In this document: one piece after another, positions 61,676-64,000 of the stretch | Numbering within the stretch: the stretch's first letter is position 1 | How the letters are laid out: the number at the start of each line of letters is the position of its first letter | Assembly (NCBI RefSeq): GCF_947507565.1 | Contig: NC_089179.1 | Span: 1,054,681 to 1,118,680, forward strand | DNA length: 64,000 bases | Direction of reading: 5' to 3' | From: Oscarella lobularis | Taxonomy: Eukaryota; Porifera; Homoscleromorpha; Homosclerophorida; Oscarellidae | Position numbers and translations under genes: made by a program | Notes under the pieces: model-generated | Database searches by the model: none | What the model was told of the DNA's origin: nothing | What the model saw: only the letters and a program-made list of their open reading frames with translations

Positions 61676-62068
61676 ATGCTTCAAAGTCGACGCCAACGCG
61701 GCACGTCTCTCAGCCTCGACTTACGCGATATCAGCAATCTCACCGCCGTCGACGACGCGATTCGACCGCGCAGCTCGAGCCTAAGCGTCCCGCGCGCCGC
61801 GGCGCGCTACGACGACCTCTCTCCGTGCAGCGCCGTCGCCGAACGGCTGAGCGACATCGGATCGCTAATCGACTCCGAATTGACGCGATCAGGCTCGTCG
61901 ACGAACATATCGTTCGACGCCCAATCGATCGCGTCGATTGCCGTTCGACGAACGTTTCGTCGACGGTTTCGGAGCATTTTTAGACGTTTGTTTCGGTGGA
62001 TTATTCCTACGGTTACGACGGCCGCCGTCGGCGACGATGCCATTGTCGGAAGACCGAACGACGGCTGA
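61676..62068 (+). CDS. Intronless orphan protein, 130 residues, BH3-like segment
   Basis: Starts MLQSRRQRGTSLSLDLRDIS, Ser/Arg-rich. The middle reads AVAERLSDIGSLIDSELTRS, an amphipathic helix candidate, then SIASIAVRRTFRRRFRSIFR, a strongly basic aromatic patch, and RLFRWIIPTVTTAAVGDDAI, a short hydrophobic stretch near the C-terminus. I do not recognise the family. The L-x-x-I-G pattern resembles a BH3 helix, but the Asp after Gly is Ser. The basic-aromatic patch and hydrophobic tail suggest membrane contact. Like its neighbour 0.9 kb upstream it has no introns. It could be a real small effector gene or a chance ORF in GC-rich DNA. Confidence 0.4.
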   Translation: MLQSRRQRGTSLSLDLRDISNLTAVDDAIRPRSSSLSVPRAAARYDDLSPCSAVAERLSDIGSLIDSELTRSGSSTNISFDAQSIASIAVRRTFRRRFRSIFRRLFRWIIPTVTTAAVGDDAIVGRPNDG

Positions 62069-63882
62069 TGACTGCGTACTTTGCCTATCTGTTGTACACA
62101 TCACTGTACATATCTCTCTATCTATTCTAGAATGACTAAGCGAATGATGTACATACATAGAGTATTCCGAGCGTTTCTTTTGTAGACGTCTTAGGGTTCA
62201 GTATTTGACAGGCAAATTATCGAGAGTTACAGTATGTTAGAATTGAGATCAAATCCGAAATAAAGCTTTCTTTTTTTTGCGACTCGGAACTGTGTCGGAG
62301 AAGGGTGGGGGTACAGTAGTTGGGATTCGCGCCAAATCTCACGTGCCTGCAGGACACGTCGTTCGGCGCGGGTGGCCGTCTGCGGGTGTGGTTTTCTCAA
62401 TACAATAAGGAGATCAGATCGCGATTGTTTGCACGTGCGCAAACATGGTACTGTACGCACGTGAATGAGCGAAACGAGTCCACTCGCACTGTGCGTGATA
62501 GGCTATGTACACGAACGTTTTGGGGACGCATGACGCATACAAGGGATGGCGCGGGGCCAAGAGATGGTTCGTTCCGCTGTCCGGGGACTTAGGGGAGACG
62601 AGCGGGGGCGGTGTCATTTTTTGGCGCCCTACGTCTAGCAACGAAAACAATGAGTTAGCGCGCCAGCTAATGCACGAGGGAGGGGAGGGAAAGGCAAGGG
62701 TTGCTCAGAGCCAAACCGCAGACACCCACCTGGATTTTGAGCCCACATTCAGCGCTCTCCACTTGTCTTCCAAATAGGAAAAGATTCCTCCAGGGTACTG
62801 AGACTGAGGAAAGGAACATAAGAAAAAAAGGAGTGGTCGTTTCATTTATTTTTATCTAAGACGGCTATCAACCTCTTTATTCTTAGTTCGGTCTGGCTGC
62901 TGCCCTGAGGGAGGATGATCGGAACAGGAAGAGGCGAGGGAGACAATCAGGTTCCTAAACATCCTTCTTTCTGCGTTCAAGACCACGGCAATATTGACCC
63001 CCAAAACAGGCGAGCTTCTTTTACCGTTTTCCCTTTGGCTGTCGACGTTCCATCGGGTTGACTTCGACACGTTCCACACGCCAGACTTTAATCTAATCAA
63101 CGAAAAGAAATGCACTTAGTTAGAACTCGGAGAGACTGACCGACTTAGACTGTTTAGACGAAGACCGACAAGACCGTCGCTCTTGCTTCTGCATAATAGT
63201 GGAACGAATGCATCCTCTGTTTATTCGTGCATCCGCAGATCAAATAACCCATTGATCTACCTCGTTATTCTTTTCCAGCCGACTTTTCCCACCCATTCTA
63301 GACAGACTTTGTCGCGGATTCGACACTACTGCGAAGGAAGTGAGGAAGGAACGTCTCGATTTGATTTAGTAAGCGTTACTTTCTTCTTCCTCTTCTTGAC
63401 CGAAATCTTCGTCCGTTTCTGAAAAGTTGAACGAGTCGCGACTGTAACAGCGCACGATTGAGACGGCGCGAGAAGAGCGCGACTCGAGAAGCGCTTGACT
63501 TGCCTTCTGATCAAATGACAAACGTTATTATTACACAGAGGGGAAGGAGTCATCGAACTGTGCACGGGGTAACCTCGTCAATTCCGCACGCCTCTTCGTC
63601 TTGCCTGAAAATATTGAGAGCGGACGAGTCGGGACGAGGTCTGCTAAGAGAAAAGATATATGCAAATATCGCTCTTTGTTCTTCTCCTTTGCCTTGATGA
63701 AGGGCGTTGAGGATCCGGTGACGGGAGGCAAATCGAATCCCTGTATGAAAGCACTTCCTTGAGGATAGACGAAGCGTCAGCAGTTGTCAAGGACGACGAG
63801 TTAGACGACGAAGAACGAGACGACGACGACGACGACGACGACGTGACGACGTGATCGCGAAACGCGCAGCCCTTCGTCGACG
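62069..63882. other. Sparse 1.8 kb, no gene recognised
   Basis: Several ORFs of 60-90 codons on both strands, none recognisable. A minus-strand open stretch at 63115-62852 with LKSGVWNVSKSTRWNVDSQR could be an exon but has no partner I can join. An acidic plus-strand stretch runs from 63698 into a GAC repeat. Confidence 0.3.
63819..63842. repeat. (GAC)8 trinucleotide repeat
   Basis: Eight GAC units, encoding poly-Asp in the open plus-strand frame that starts near 63698. It may be part of an acidic protein segment or non-coding. Confidence 0.85.
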
Positions 63883-64000
63883 ATGGGAGGGTACAGTAAG
63901 TGACGAGAAAAAGAGATTTTCATGCATTCGTCCTCTGACCTCTTGGTTTTCCCACGCGTCAAATCGAACCGCTTGCCTGCCGCAGCACGGGTAGTAGCCA
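63883..64000 (+). CDS. Possible first exons of a gene leaving the window
   Basis: ATG at 63883 gives MGGY and a strong donor (ACA|GTAAGT). A pyrimidine-bounded acceptor GCCGCAG near 63985 continues TRVVA to the edge without a stop. Too little sequence to identify. Confidence 0.2.

Overview
The window looks like gene-dense nuclear DNA from an early-branching animal, most likely a sponge with a compact genome. Reasons: almost every gene is split by short GT-AG introns, mostly 45 to 100 bases; intergenic gaps are often under 200 bases; and the protein set is animal (merlin, SGSM-type TBC protein, BCL7, BCAS3, B3GLCT, RNF34/RFFL, CaMKK, a cadherin with a cytoplasmic tail). Alongside these are families less typical of vertebrates (GH25 lysozymes, DUF5054/GH38-like enzymes). 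The species assignment is inference.

Layout. 1-1.9 kb: 3' truncated FBXW8 on the minus strand. 2-7.4 kb: five tandem plus-strand genes for small secreted paralogs in an alternating B-A-B-A-B order. 7.5-9.5 kb: B3GLCT (minus). 9.6-21 kb: plus-strand run SRRM2/Cwc21-like, merlin (NF2), RPB11 (POLR2J), SGSM, AMACR. 21-26.5 kb: BCL7 (minus) head-to-head with BCAS3 (plus). 26.7-29.6 kb: DUF5054 enzyme (plus). 29.7-32.6 kb: RNF34/RFFL (minus) head-to-head with NCBP3 (plus). 32.7-35.4 kb: two GH25 lysozymes (minus). 36-37.4 kb: FBXW5. 37.7-44.9 kb: a secreted two-domain cadherin gene, then an eight-repeat transmembrane cadherin whose whole ectodomain lies in one exon. 45-47.8 kb: non-coding DNA with a striking array of perfect hairpins. 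47.8-50.8 kb: second DUF5054 gene, inverted relative to the first. 51.8-56.8 kb: two CaMKK paralogs tail to tail. 57.6-60 kb: PWP1. 60.3-64 kb: two intronless orphan ORFs and sparse DNA.

Recurrent themes are head-to-head pairs with 65-130 bases between start codons (FBXW8/family gene 1, B3GLCT/SRRM2, BCL7/BCAS3, RNF34/NCBP3, DUF5054/small ORF) and local duplication (secreted family, lysozymes, DUF5054, CaMKK, cadherins). The signals most worth following are the hairpin array at 46.0-46.65 kb, the exactly phased alternative signal-peptide exon of the cadherin, the alternating secreted cluster, and the linked cysteine loss in one lysozyme copy. Gene limits come from reading translation, splice phase and remembered family sequence. 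No search was run; exon boundaries are approximate unless stated.
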